Assembly (NCBI RefSeq): GCF_030398335.1
Contig: NZ_JAOAOP010000039.1
Location: forward strand, 1 to 34,370
Length of the DNA: 34,370 nt
Direction of reading: 5' to 3'
From: Aquibium sp. A9E412
Lineage (GTDB): Bacteria > Pseudomonadota > Alphaproteobacteria > Rhizobiales > Rhizobiaceae
In this document: one piece after another, positions 7,349-14,764 of the stretch
Layout of the letters: every line of letters starts with the position of its first letter
Numbering within the stretch: the first letter of the stretch is position 1
Program-made: the position numbers and the translations under genes
Notes under the pieces: generated by a model
The model's input: only the letters and a program-made list of their open reading frames with translations
What the model was told of the DNA's origin: nothing
Database searches by the model: none

Positions 7349-8143
7349 CTAAGGCTCCTCCCCCGGCAGGACGGGCGTCGCCGGGTCCAGGCCGGCGGCG
7401 ATCTCGGCGCAGGCGGCCTTGAGGCGCGCCAGGATGGCGCCGTGGTTCGGCACCGCGCCGCGGCGCGCCACCGCCGCCACGGTGACGCAGGCGACCGCCC
7501 GCCCCTCGCCGACCAGGATCGGGCACACGATGTCGGTGATGCCGACGATGTCGCGGCTCTCGCGGATGATGCCGCCCTCGGCGCGCACGGCGTCGAGCTC
7601 GGCCGCAAGGCTCGCCCGGTCGGGCGGATCGCGCATCAGGACCAGGCTTTCGGCGATCATGCGCTCGCGCAGATGCGGCGGCTGGAAGCTCATCAGGATC
7701 AGGCCCGAATGGGCGTCGGCGAGCGGCCGCCGGTAGCCCAGCTTGAGCGAGAAGTTCATGTCGGCGCCGCCCGAGCAGGCGACGATGATGACGGTCTCGC
7801 CGCGATGGGCGACGACCAGATGCGCCGCCTGCTGCACCTCGCCGGCGAAGCGCTCGACCACCGGCGTCGCCACGGCGACCAGCTCGCGGGCGCGCGCCGT
7901 CTTCATGCCGAGGCTGAACAGCCGGTTGGACAGCATCAGCCGGTCGCCGGCCGGCTCGCGCTCGACATAGCCGCGCGCCACCAGGACGTGGACCATGCGG
8001 AAGATCTCGCCCTTCGAGCGGCCGAGCGCCTCGGCCAGCGCGCGGGTGCTCATCGGCGCGCCCTCGGCGGCCAGAACCTCGAGGATGTCGAGCCCCTTCT
8101 CGAGCGCGGGGGCGGCGTAGCTGGTCACTGTCTTTCCCGTCAT
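7349..8143 (-). CDS. IclR family transcriptional regulator
   Basis: 264 residues. N-terminal helix-turn-helix (about 12-75): APALEKGLDILEVLAAEGAPMSTRALAEALGRSKGEIFRMVHVLVARGYVER. C-terminal IclR effector domain (about 80-255), including GYRRPLADAHSGLILMSF and the late ITDIVCPILVGEGRAVACVTVAAV strand-helix. It is divergent from the polar-amino-acid transporter operon, 115 nt away, with an 8-bp inverted repeat between them, so it most likely controls that operon and itself. The ATG has no visible Shine-Dalgarno sequence, and a minus-strand promoter-like pair (TTCATA, 17 nt, TATATG) would place +1 almost at the ATG, suggesting a leaderless mRNA. The effector is presumably the transported acyl amino acid or a product (inference). 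Confidence 0.88.
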   Translation of the reverse strand: MTGKTVTSYAAPALEKGLDILEVLAAEGAPMSTRALAEALGRSKGEIFRMVHVLVARGYVEREPAGDRLMLSNRLFSLGMKTARARELVAVATPVVERFAGEVQQAAHLVVAHRGETVIIVACSGGADMNFSLKLGYRRPLADAHSGLILMSFQPPHLRERMIAESLVLMRDPPDRASLAAELDAVRAEGGIIRESRDIVGITDIVCPILVGEGRAVACVTVAAVARRGAVPNHGAILARLKAACAEIAAGLDPATPVLPGEEP

Positions 8144-8148
8144 GCCAA

Positions 8149-8190
8149 TTCATATACATCGATTGACAACATATATGAAGCGATTCTAAC
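8149..8190. promoter_or_regulatory. Divergent promoters with IclR-type operator (inverted repeat)
   Basis: TTCATATA (8149-8156) and TATATGAA (8172-8179) form a perfect inverted repeat with 15 nt between. Plus strand: consensus -35 TTGACA (8163-8168), 16-nt spacer, -10 TCTAAC (8185-8190) for the transporter operon. Minus strand: TTCATA (8179-8174), 17-nt spacer, TATATG (8156-8151) for iclR. The repeat arms overlap both promoters, so one bound regulator could control both directions. Confidence 0.6.
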
Positions 8191-8258
8191 GTTCATAAAC
8201 CCAAAGACGCATGGACTGGGCGCCGAAAACGCCCATCGGGAGAGAGGTCTGTGCATTT

Positions 8259-8930
8259 ATGGACTACAGCTTTAAATTTGCAGCTCTTTGGCGCTATCGC
8301 GACGAGATCGTCGAAGGCGTCCTGCTGACGCTGCAGCTGTCGCTCGCCACCATGGCGCTGGGGCTCGTCATCGGCCTCGCCTTCGCCGTCATGCGCAAGG
8401 CGCCGGCCGCCTGGATGCGCGCGATCGCGCGCGGCTATGTCGAGGCGATCCGCAACACGCCGCTGCTGGTGCAGCTCTTCATCGTCTTCTACGGCCTGCC
8501 CTCGGTCGGCATCCGGCTGCCGGCCAACGAGGCGGCGCTCATTGCGCTCGCCGTCAATCTCGGCGCCTACAGCGCGGAGATCTTCCGCGCCGGCATCGAA
8601 TCCGTGCGCGTCAGCCAGGTCGAGGCCGGCCGCTCGCTCGGCCTGACCGCCGGCCAGACCTTCTTCCACGTCGTCCTGTTCCAGGCCATGAAGGCGATCT
8701 ACCCGGCGATGGCGAGCCAGTTCATCCTGCTGATGCTGGCCACCAGCATCGTCTCGTCGATCGGCGCCACCGAGCTGTTCCACCAGGCCGCCTTCATCGA
8801 ATCGCGCACCTACCGTTCGTTCGAGGCCTACGCGCTCATCACCGTCGTCTATCTCGGCCTCACCCTTGTCTTCCGCGCCTTCTTCTCGACCGTCTACTGG
8901 GCCGTCTTCGTGCGCAGGCCGGCGCGATGA
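8259..8930 (+). CDS. Polar-amino-acid-type ABC transporter permease 1 (HisM/GlnP family)
   Basis: 223 residues with about five membrane helices. The cytoplasmic EAA loop that docks the ATPase is visible as VEAGRSLGLTAGQTFFHVVLFQA (about 122-145), and YVEAIRNTPLLVQLFIVFYGLP is the usual family signature near residues 60-82. An ATG exists 48 nt upstream (8211), but the start at 8259 is preferred because GGGAGAGAGG (8238-8247) precedes it and the N-terminus MDYSFKFAALWRYRDEIVEG is typical of the family. The stop overlaps the next permease start (ATGA). This is the first gene of an ABC operon of permease, permease, ATPase, binding protein, deacylase and dehydratase. The architecture resembles ectoine (Ehu) and glutamine-type systems; the substrate is inferred from the downstream enzymes. 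Confidence 0.9.
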   Translation: MDYSFKFAALWRYRDEIVEGVLLTLQLSLATMALGLVIGLAFAVMRKAPAAWMRAIARGYVEAIRNTPLLVQLFIVFYGLPSVGIRLPANEAALIALAVNLGAYSAEIFRAGIESVRVSQVEAGRSLGLTAGQTFFHVVLFQAMKAIYPAMASQFILLMLATSIVSSIGATELFHQAAFIESRTYRSFEAYALITVVYLGLTLVFRAFFSTVYWAVFVRRPAR

Positions 8931-9577
8931 TCCGCGACTTCGCCCTCGCCGATTTCGGCTTCCTGCTGATGGCGGCGCGCTGGACGGTGCTGCTTTCGCT
9001 GGCCGCCGCGCTGGGCGGCGGTGTGCTCGGCCTGGCCATCGCCGTGCTGCGCATCGTGCCGGTGGCGCCGCTCAACTGGTTCGCGATCGGCTACATCAAC
9101 CTGATCCAGGGCACGCCGCTGCTCGGCCAGCTCTTCGTGCTGTTCTTCGGCCTGCCGCTGTTCGGGCTGTCGGTCGACGCCTGGACGGCCGCCGTGGTGG
9201 CGCTGTCACTCTATTCCAGCGCCTTCCTGGGCGAGATCTGGCGCGGCTCGCTGCAGGCCGTGCCGCAGCGCCAGTGGGAGGCCGGCGCCGCGCTCGGCCT
9301 CACCTACCGGCAGCGCTTCAGCCATGTCGTGCTGCCGCAGGCGGTGCGCATCTCGGTGGCGCCGACCGTCGGCTTCCTCGTGCAGATCGTCAAGAACACG
9401 TCGCTCACCGCGCTGATCGGCTTCGTCGAGCTGACGCGGGCAAGCCAGATCATGACGGCGGCCACCTTCGCGCCGCTGACCGTCTATCTGGCCGCCGCCG
9501 CGATCTATTTCGTCCTGTGCTTCAGCCTGTCGTGGGCGAGCCAGGTGCTGGAAAGGAGGCTCCATGTCGCTCGTTAG
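8927..9577 (+). CDS. Polar-amino-acid-type ABC transporter permease 2
   Basis: 216 residues, a paralogue of the preceding permease; the two form the heterodimeric channel. The family signature YINLIQGTPLLGQLFVLFFGLP (about 55-76) and EAA loop WEAGAALGLTYRQRFSHVVLPQAVR (about 115-139) are clear. The start overlaps the previous stop by 4 nt. The C-terminus overlaps the ATPase gene by 14 nt, and the ATPase ribosome-binding site (AAAGGAGG region near 9551-9558) lies inside this coding sequence. Tight overlaps imply one mRNA and coupled translation. Confidence 0.9.
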   Translation: MIRDFALADFGFLLMAARWTVLLSLAAALGGGVLGLAIAVLRIVPVAPLNWFAIGYINLIQGTPLLGQLFVLFFGLPLFGLSVDAWTAAVVALSLYSSAFLGEIWRGSLQAVPQRQWEAGAALGLTYRQRFSHVVLPQAVRISVAPTVGFLVQIVKNTSLTALIGFVELTRASQIMTAATFAPLTVYLAAAAIYFVLCFSLSWASQVLERRLHVAR

Positions 9578-10295
9578 CCTGCGCAACGTGGTCAAGCGGT
9601 TCGGCGCGCACGAGGTGCTCAAGGGCATCACCCTGTCGATCGAGGAGGGCGAGACCGTCGCCGTCATCGGCCGCTCGGGCTCGGGCAAGTCGACGCTGCT
9701 GCGCTGCCTCAACGCGCTGGAGGCGGTGCAGGAGGGCGAGATGACGGTCGCCGGCATCGCGGTCACGTCGCCCGACGCCGACCTCAACCGGCTGCGCGCG
9801 CGCGTCGGCATGGTGTTCCAGAGCTACAACCTGTTCCCGCACCTGACGGTCGAGCGCAACGTCAAGCTGGCGCTCAAGCTGGTGCGCAAGATGAGCGACG
9901 CGCAGGCCGCGCAGGTCGCCCGCGCGATGGTCGGCAAGGTCGGCCTCGCCGACAAGCTGCAGGCCTATCCCGACGAGCTGTCCGGCGGCCAGCAGCAGCG
10001 CGTGGCGATCGCCCGCTCGCTCGCCATGCAGCCCAGCATGATGCTGTTCGACGAGATCACCTCGGCGCTCGATCCCGAGCTCGTCGGCGAGGTGCTGCGC
10101 GTGCTCGAGGAGCTGGCCCGCGAGGGCATGACCATGATGCTCGTCACGCACGAGATGAACTTCGCCCGCAACGTCGCCGACCGCGTCATCTTCATGCACG
10201 ACGGGCGCATCCACGAGGACGGACCTTCGCAGGAGATCCTGCGCGATCCGCAGACGCCCGAGCTCAAGGCGTTTCTGGCCGCCGTCCTGCACTGA
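9564..10295 (+). CDS. Polar-amino-acid-type ABC transporter ATPase (GlnQ/HisP family)
   Basis: 243 residues, full length for the family. Walker A GRSGSGKST (36-44), Q-loop at FQSYNLFPH (85-93), signature LSGGQQQR (139-146), Walker B MMLFDE (159-164) with catalytic Glu164, D-loop SALD (167-170) and H-loop VTHEM are all intact. It powers uptake through the two preceding permeases. Its start lies inside the permease 2 gene. A 79-nt gap with a GC-rich 14-nt palindrome at 10298-10311 separates it from the binding-protein gene, which has its own strong ribosome-binding site. Confidence 0.93.
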   Translation: MSLVSLRNVVKRFGAHEVLKGITLSIEEGETVAVIGRSGSGKSTLLRCLNALEAVQEGEMTVAGIAVTSPDADLNRLRARVGMVFQSYNLFPHLTVERNVKLALKLVRKMSDAQAAQVARAMVGKVGLADKLQAYPDELSGGQQQRVAIARSLAMQPSMMLFDEITSALDPELVGEVLRVLEELAREGMTMMLVTHEMNFARNVADRVIFMHDGRIHEDGPSQEILRDPQTPELKAFLAAVLH

Positions 10296-10374
10296 TCGGC
10301 GGCCGGCCGCCGGCAGCAGGGCCGGCGCCGGACGCACGATTGTCCGCAACGAACGCAAAACAGGGAGGAATGCC

Positions 10375-11163
10375 ATGCTGCGCAAACTGATCGGACTGGC
10401 GGCCGCGGCCGCCGTCGCCACCGGCCTCGCCGGCCCGGCCCAATCGGCCGAGCTGCAGGAGATCATCGACCAGGGGACCGTGCGGATCGGCGTGCCGATC
10501 GACGTGCCGCCATTCGGCTACATGGACGCCCAGAACCAGCCGATCGGCCTCGACGTGGACGTGGCGCGGGCGATCGGCGAGGCACTCGGCGTCGAGGTCG
10601 AGCTGCAGCAGATCACCAGCGCCAACCGGGTACCCTATCTGGTGACCGACCGGCTCGACGTGGTCATCGCGGCGATGGGCGCGACGCCGGAGCGGGCCCA
10701 GCAGGTCGCCTTCTCCTCGCCCTATTCGGCGCTGTCGATCGGCGTGTTCGGCCCGGCGGAGATCGCCGTCGCGGCGCCGGGCGACCTCGGCGACACCAGC
10801 ATCGCGGTGGCCCGCGGCACGACCCAGGACATCGAGCTGACGGCGGCCGCGCCGGAGGCCAACATCAAGCGCTTCGACGACGACGCGACGGCGGCGGCGG
10901 CCTATCTGTCGGGCCAGACCGAGCTTCTCGCGACCGCCAACGTGGTGGCCAAGGAGCTCAGCGAACGCGAGCCGGACACCGCGCTGGAGGCCAAGTTCAT
11001 CCTGCGCCTGTCGCCGACCCATGTCGCCGTCCAGCAGGGCAGCCCGGAGCTGCTGCGCTGGCTCGACACGTTCATCTTCTACAACCTGATGACCGGCCGC
11101 CTGTCGGCGATCACCGAGACCTGGCTCGGCCAGCCGCTGCCCGACGGCTTCCCGTCGATGTGA
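10375..11163 (+). CDS. Amino-acid ABC transporter substrate-binding protein (SBP family 3)
   Basis: 262 residues. Sec signal peptide about 1-25 (MLRKLIGLAAAAAVATGLAGPAQSA), then a mature type II periplasmic binding fold: LQEIIDQGTVRIGVPIDVPPFGYMDAQNQPIGLDVDVARAIGEALGV is the canonical family 3 opening and LVTDRLDVVIAAMGATPERAQQVAFSSPY the standard middle. It captures the substrate for the upstream permease/ATPase complex. AGGGAGG (10362-10368) precedes the ATG at good spacing. A strong hairpin follows 8 nt after the stop, consistent with the binding protein being made in excess of downstream enzymes. The ligand is probably an N-acylated or ectoine-like amino acid, given the deacylase and dehydratase that follow (inference). 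Confidence 0.9.
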   Translation: MLRKLIGLAAAAAVATGLAGPAQSAELQEIIDQGTVRIGVPIDVPPFGYMDAQNQPIGLDVDVARAIGEALGVEVELQQITSANRVPYLVTDRLDVVIAAMGATPERAQQVAFSSPYSALSIGVFGPAEIAVAAPGDLGDTSIAVARGTTQDIELTAAAPEANIKRFDDDATAAAAYLSGQTELLATANVVAKELSEREPDTALEAKFILRLSPTHVAVQQGSPELLRWLDTFIFYNLMTGRLSAITETWLGQPLPDGFPSM

Positions 11164-11171
11164 CCGCCTGC

Positions 11172-11195
11172 GGGGCCGGCGCCAGGGCCGGCCCC
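11172..11195 (+). terminator. Strong hairpin after the SBP gene (partial terminator / mRNA stabiliser)
   Basis: GGGGCCGGC (11172-11180) and GCCGGCCCC (11187-11195) form a perfect 9-bp stem with a 6-nt loop, 8 nt after the binding-protein stop and 37 nt before the deacylase start. No long T-run follows. In an operon this would attenuate or protect, raising binding-protein mRNA over the enzymes. Confidence 0.55.
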
Positions 11196-11232
11196 TTCCC
11201 ACCGCCCCGCATTTCCCGCAGGACCCCCTACA

Positions 11233-12252
11233 ATGGCGCGCAACACCACGGTCTCCGCCTCCGTCGACTTCGAACGGGACGGAAAGCAGACCGGCTATCT
11301 CACCATCCCGCATTCGCCGCACGAGGACGCCTGGGGCGCCACGCGGCTGCCCGTCTGCGTGATCCGCAACGGCAGCGGGCCGACCGCCATCCTGATGGCC
11401 GGCAATCATGGCGACGAGTATGAGGGGCAGATCGCGCTCGGCGAGCTGATCCGCGGCCTCGAGCCGGAGCGGATCTGCGGCCGGCTCATCATCCTTCCGA
11501 CGCTCAACCTGCCCGCCGTCGCGGCCGGCCGGCGCACCTCGCCGGTCGACGGCCTCAACCTCAACCGCACCTTCCCCGGCGATCCGGCCGGCTCGATCAG
11601 CCAGCAGATCACCGCCTATGTGAGCGAGGTGATCTACCCGCTCGGCGACGTCCTCGTCGACCTGCACTCCGGCGGCTCGTCGCTCGACATCCTGCCGAGC
11701 GCCATCGTCGAGCCGGCACCCGATGCCGCCCACATGCGCCGCAACATCGCCGCGGTGGCCGCGTTCGGCGCGCCGCTCACCGTGGTGATCGGCAATCTCG
11801 GCGAGGCGCGCACCTCGACGGCCGCCGCCGTGCGCGCCGGGCTGACCACCGTCGGCACCGAGATGGCCGGCCAGGGCACGGTGTCGCGCGAGGCGCTGGC
11901 GATCTGCCGGCGCGGCGTGCGCAACGTGCTGGCGCATGCCGGCATCCTGCCGGCCGACGCCGCGCCGCCGGCCGGGCCGACCGGCAGCGGCGCGGTGCTG
12001 GAGATCCCGGGACCCGCCGGCTACGTCTATGCCACCCGCGACGGCATCTTCGAGGCCGCGCACGGGCTCGGCGCGCGGGTCGCGGCCGGCGAGCGGGCCG
12101 GCCTGATCCACGACATCCACGCCCCCTGGCGCGATCCCGAACCGGTGTTCTACGGTGCCGACGGCATCCTGTTCGCCCGCCGCCAGCCCGGCCGGGTGAC
12201 GCACGGCAATTGCTGCGCCGTCGTGGCGGCGCCCTATGCGGGGGAGCTGTGA
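11233..12252 (+). CDS. DoeB-like N-acyl amino acid deacylase (AstE/AspA zinc hydrolase family)
   Basis: 339 residues of the succinylglutamate desuccinylase/aspartoacylase family. Zinc ligands are His59 and Glu62 (GNHGDEYEG, 57-65) and His145 (DLHSGG, 143-148); GLNLNRTFPG (107-116) is the substrate-binding Asn-Arg motif. Overall it closely recalls DoeB/EutE, N2-acetyl-L-2,4-diaminobutyrate deacetylase of ectoine catabolism, including VDFERDGKQTGYL and AGRRTSPVDG. The presumed reaction is removal of an acyl group from an amino acid in the cytoplasm. The neighbouring Ehu-like transporter and EutB-like dehydratase support an ectoine-like theme, but DoeA, EutA and EutC are absent nearby. The 2-nt gap to the next ATG implies coupling. 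Exact substrate is unproven. Confidence 0.85.
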   Translation: MARNTTVSASVDFERDGKQTGYLTIPHSPHEDAWGATRLPVCVIRNGSGPTAILMAGNHGDEYEGQIALGELIRGLEPERICGRLIILPTLNLPAVAAGRRTSPVDGLNLNRTFPGDPAGSISQQITAYVSEVIYPLGDVLVDLHSGGSSLDILPSAIVEPAPDAAHMRRNIAAVAAFGAPLTVVIGNLGEARTSTAAAVRAGLTTVGTEMAGQGTVSREALAICRRGVRNVLAHAGILPADAAPPAGPTGSGAVLEIPGPAGYVYATRDGIFEAAHGLGARVAAGERAGLIHDIHAPWRDPEPVFYGADGILFARRQPGRVTHGNCCAVVAAPYAGEL

Positions 12253-12253
12253 G

Positions 12254-13207
12254 ATGATCACGATCGACGACATCGAGGCCGCCGCCGCCCGCATTGCCGG
12301 CCATGTGCGGCGCACGCCGATGCTCGCCGCGACCTGCCTCAAGGAGGCGCTGCCCGGCGACGCGGCGGTGGCGCTCAAGCTCGAGCTTCTGCAGGCGACC
12401 GGCTCGTTCAAGGCGCGCGGCGCCACCAACCGGCTGCGCGCCACCGACGCGGCCGAGTGGGCCAACGGCATCGTCGCGGCGTCGGGCGGCAACCACGGCC
12501 TGGCGACGGCGCGCGCCGGCTTCCTCGCCGGCGTGCCGACGACGATCTACCTGCCCGACAACGCGACCCCGGCCAAATTGGAGAAGCTGCGCGCCTGGGG
12601 CGCGGCGACGCACATCGTCGGCTCGGCCTGGCACGAGGCGCATGCCGCCGCGCTCGCGCACGTGGCGCGCAGCGGAGCGGTCTATTTCCATCCCTTCGCC
12701 GACCCGCTGGTCGTCGCGGGCCAGGGCACCGTGGCGCTCGAGATCCTCGAGGACATGCCCGACGTCGACGTCGTGCTGGTCGCCGTCGGCGGCGGCGGCC
12801 TGTTGAGCGGCGTCGGCCGCGCCATCAAGGCGCGACGCCCGCAGACCCGCGTCATCGGCGTGGAGGCGGCCGGCTGCCCGCTGCTGCTGCGCGCGCTGGA
12901 GGCCGGCCGCAACGTCGCCCTCGAGGCGGTGACCACGTCGGTCGCCACCATGGCCTGCGCCAGGACCGAGGACGCGATCTTCGAGACCGTGCGCGACACG
13001 GTCGACGGCTTCGTCCTGGTCGACGACGCGGAGATGCTGGCGGCGGCGCGCTGGCTGTGGTTCGAGATGGGGCTCGCCGCCGATTTGTCCGGCGCGGCGG
13101 CGATCGCGGCGCTGCGCGAGAAGCGCGTGGCGCTCGCAGCGGGCGAAACCGTGTGCGCCATCGTCTGCGGCGCCGGCCCCGACGCGCTTCTGGCCGGCGA
13201 GGGGTAG
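12254..13207 (+). CDS. Threonine-dehydratase-like PLP enzyme (EutB-like)
   Basis: 317 residues, fold type II PLP enzyme. Schiff-base lysine Lys53 in ATGSFKARG (48-56), phosphate and carboxylate loop SGGNHG (77-82), PLP phosphate glycine loop VGGGGLLSG (178-186). No C-terminal ACT regulatory domain, so it is a short catabolic dehydratase rather than biosynthetic IlvA. It would deaminate a beta-hydroxy amino acid to a 2-oxoacid; the EutB proteins of hydroxyectoine loci belong to this family. ATG 12254 is preferred to an in-frame ATG at 12236, which lies inside the deacylase gene; GGGGAG (12241-12246) serves 12254. It is the last gene of the operon. Confidence 0.85.
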   Translation: MITIDDIEAAAARIAGHVRRTPMLAATCLKEALPGDAAVALKLELLQATGSFKARGATNRLRATDAAEWANGIVAASGGNHGLATARAGFLAGVPTTIYLPDNATPAKLEKLRAWGAATHIVGSAWHEAHAAALAHVARSGAVYFHPFADPLVVAGQGTVALEILEDMPDVDVVLVAVGGGGLLSGVGRAIKARRPQTRVIGVEAAGCPLLLRALEAGRNVALEAVTTSVATMACARTEDAIFETVRDTVDGFVLVDDAEMLAAARWLWFEMGLAADLSGAAAIAALREKRVALAAGETVCAIVCGAGPDALLAGEG

Positions 13208-13225
13208 ACCCCTTGGCGGCTACGG

Positions 13226-13260
13226 CCGGTTCGCCGGCGCGTTGGCGGAGGGCGAACCGG
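13226..13260. terminator. Bidirectional hairpin between convergent operons
   Basis: CCGGTTCGCC (13226-13235) and GGCGAACCGG (13251-13260) are a perfect 10-bp inverted repeat with a 15-nt loop between the dehydratase stop (13207) and the livF stop (13284). The right arm is also the core of the 44-nt repeat element that starts at 13239. Confidence 0.55.
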
Positions 13261-13282
13261 TTCCCGTCTCGCCGGGAGACGC
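13239..13282 (+). repeat. 44-nt nested-palindrome intergenic repeat, copy B
   Basis: Outer arms GCGT (13239-13242) / ACGC (13279-13282) and inner arms GGCGA (13251-13255) / TCGCC (13269-13273). A second copy at 22444-22487 has the same length and the arms at exactly the same offsets, with 35 of 44 bases identical by hand alignment. Just past it, CTA at 13284-13286 supplies the livF stop codon. Confidence 0.6.
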
Positions 13283-13283
13283 T

Positions 13284-14009
13284 CTAAGACGCCGCCGCGT
13301 TGCTGCGCCCCTGACCGAGGAACAGCCGCGCCAGCTCCTGATCGGCGAGCAGGGCGGCGGCGCTGTCCTGCGCCACGATGCGGCCGCTGCTCATGATATA
13401 GCCGCGATGGCTGAAGGCGAGCGCCTCGCGGGCGCGCTGCTCGACCAAAAGAACGGCGATCTCCTGCGCCGCCAGATCGCGGATCAGTGCGAAGACCTCC
13501 TCGACGAGGCGCGGCGACAGCGCCGCCGAGGGCTCGTCCATCACCATCAGCTTGGGATGCAGCATCAGCGCGCGGGCGATGGCGAGCTGCTGGCGCTCGC
13601 CGCCGCTGAGCGAACGGGCGAGCTGGCGGCGACGCTCGGCAAGCGAGGGAAACCGTCCGAACAGCTCGTCGGCGCGGGCGCGCCGGTTCCCGACGCCCTC
13701 CACCACCCACAGGTTCTCCTCGATGGTCAGCTCGGGAAACACGTTGGCGACCTGCGGCACGTAGCTCAGCCCGAGCGCCGGGCGGTCCTCCGGGGCGACG
13801 GCATCGAGCGTGCGGCCGTCGAAGCGGACCGTGCCGCTGCAGCGTGGCAGCAGACCCACCAGCGCCTTGGCGAGCGTCGACTTGCCGGACCCGTTGGTGC
13901 CGGCGATGGTGACGATCTCGCCGCGGTCGATCGTCAGGCCGACGCCGTTGAGGATCGGCGTCTCGTCGTAGCCGCCGCGGATGTCCTGCGCGTCGAGAAG
14001 AGCGGTCAT
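13284..14009 (-). CDS. livF: Branched-chain-amino-acid-type ABC transporter ATPase (LivF family)
   Basis: 241 residues. Walker A GTNGSGKST (37-45), signature SLSGGERQQ (133-141), Walker B LMVMDEP (154-160) and D-loop SAALSP are present, followed by the LivF-type LLVEQRAREAL in place of the usual His switch of other ABC subfamilies. It pairs with LivG on the LivHM channel. The start overlaps the livG stop by 4 nt. It is the last gene of the Liv operon and ends at the 44-nt repeat. LivF-type transporters move branched-chain amino acids, amides, urea or aromatic compounds; the neighbouring deacylase suggests an acylated amino acid or amide. Confidence 0.9.
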   Translation of the reverse strand: MTALLDAQDIRGGYDETPILNGVGLTIDRGEIVTIAGTNGSGKSTLAKALVGLLPRCSGTVRFDGRTLDAVAPEDRPALGLSYVPQVANVFPELTIEENLWVVEGVGNRRARADELFGRFPSLAERRRQLARSLSGGERQQLAIARALMLHPKLMVMDEPSAALSPRLVEEVFALIRDLAAQEIAVLLVEQRAREALAFSHRGYIMSSGRIVAQDSAAALLADQELARLFLGQGRSNAAAS

Positions 14010-14764
14010 TGGCTGCGTCCCAGATAGGCTTCGCGGACCATCGGATGGGCCAGCACGGTGTCGGGTGAACCGCTGACGATCGTGCGGCCGCGGTCCATGG
14101 CGCAGAACACGTCAACGATGTTGGCCAGCGCGGGGATGTTGTGCTCGACGATCAGGCAGCCGATGCCGCTCGCATTGAGCCGCAGGATCTGCTGCGAGAT
14201 GGTGTCGATGAGGACGGGATTGACGCCGCTGAACGGCTCGTCGAGCAGCAGCATCCGGGGGCCGGTCATCCAGATGCGCGCCAGTTCGAGCAGCTTCTTC
14301 TGGCCGCCCGACAGGTTGCTCGCCAGGTTGTCGGCCACGGCGGCCAGACCGAACTCCTCCAACGCCCCGGCAACGCGGTCGCGGTTGCTCCGCTCGACCT
14401 CGGCGACCGAGCGGAAGCGCGCCACCACGTCGAACAGACGTTCGCCCTTCTGCTCCGTCAGCGCGGCGAGCAGGTTCTCGCGCACCGTCAGGCTGGCAAA
14501 CTCGCGCGGCACCTGAAAGGTGCGCCCGAGCCCCAGCCGGGCGCGCGCCACCGGACCGCGCCCCTCCAGCGGTTGGTCGCCAAAGGCAACGGTGCCCGAA
14601 TCCGGCCGCAGCAACCCCGAGATGACGGAGAACAGCGTGCTCTTGCCGGCGCCGTTCGGACCGATCAGGCCGACCATGCCGGTCGATGGCACCGACAGGC
14701 TGGCGTCGTCGACGGCGACGAAGCCGCCATAGGCCTTGCTGACATTGCGGATGTCGAGGCTCAT
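14006..14764 (-). CDS. livG: Branched-chain-amino-acid-type ABC transporter ATPase (LivG family)
   Basis: 252 residues. Walker A GPNGAGKST (35-43), Q-loop RTFQVPREF, signature LSGGQKK (151-157), Walker B MLLLDEPFSGVNP (171-183) with the LivG-typical SGVNP, and H-loop VEHNIP. Overlaps livM and livF by 4 nt each (ATGA type), so translation of the whole permease/ATPase block is coupled. It forms the heterodimeric motor with LivF. Confidence 0.92.
   Translation of the reverse strand: MSLDIRNVSKAYGGFVAVDDASLSVPSTGMVGLIGPNGAGKSTLFSVISGLLRPDSGTVAFGDQPLEGRGPVARARLGLGRTFQVPREFASLTVRENLLAALTEQKGERLFDVVARFRSVAEVERSNRDRVAGALEEFGLAAVADNLASNLSGGQKKLLELARIWMTGPRMLLLDEPFSGVNPVLIDTISQQILRLNASGIGCLIVEHNIPALANIVDVFCAMDRGRTIVSGSPDTVLAHPMVREAYLGRSQ

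Noticed and set aside
10264-12492. 742-codon minus-strand open frame opposite the SBP and deacylase genes
   Set aside because: No domain recognisable and fully opposite genes with clear motifs.
13201-13283. Possible small gene or ncRNA between the convergent operons
   Set aside because: The inverted repeats are fully explained by a terminator hairpin and the 44-nt repeat element.
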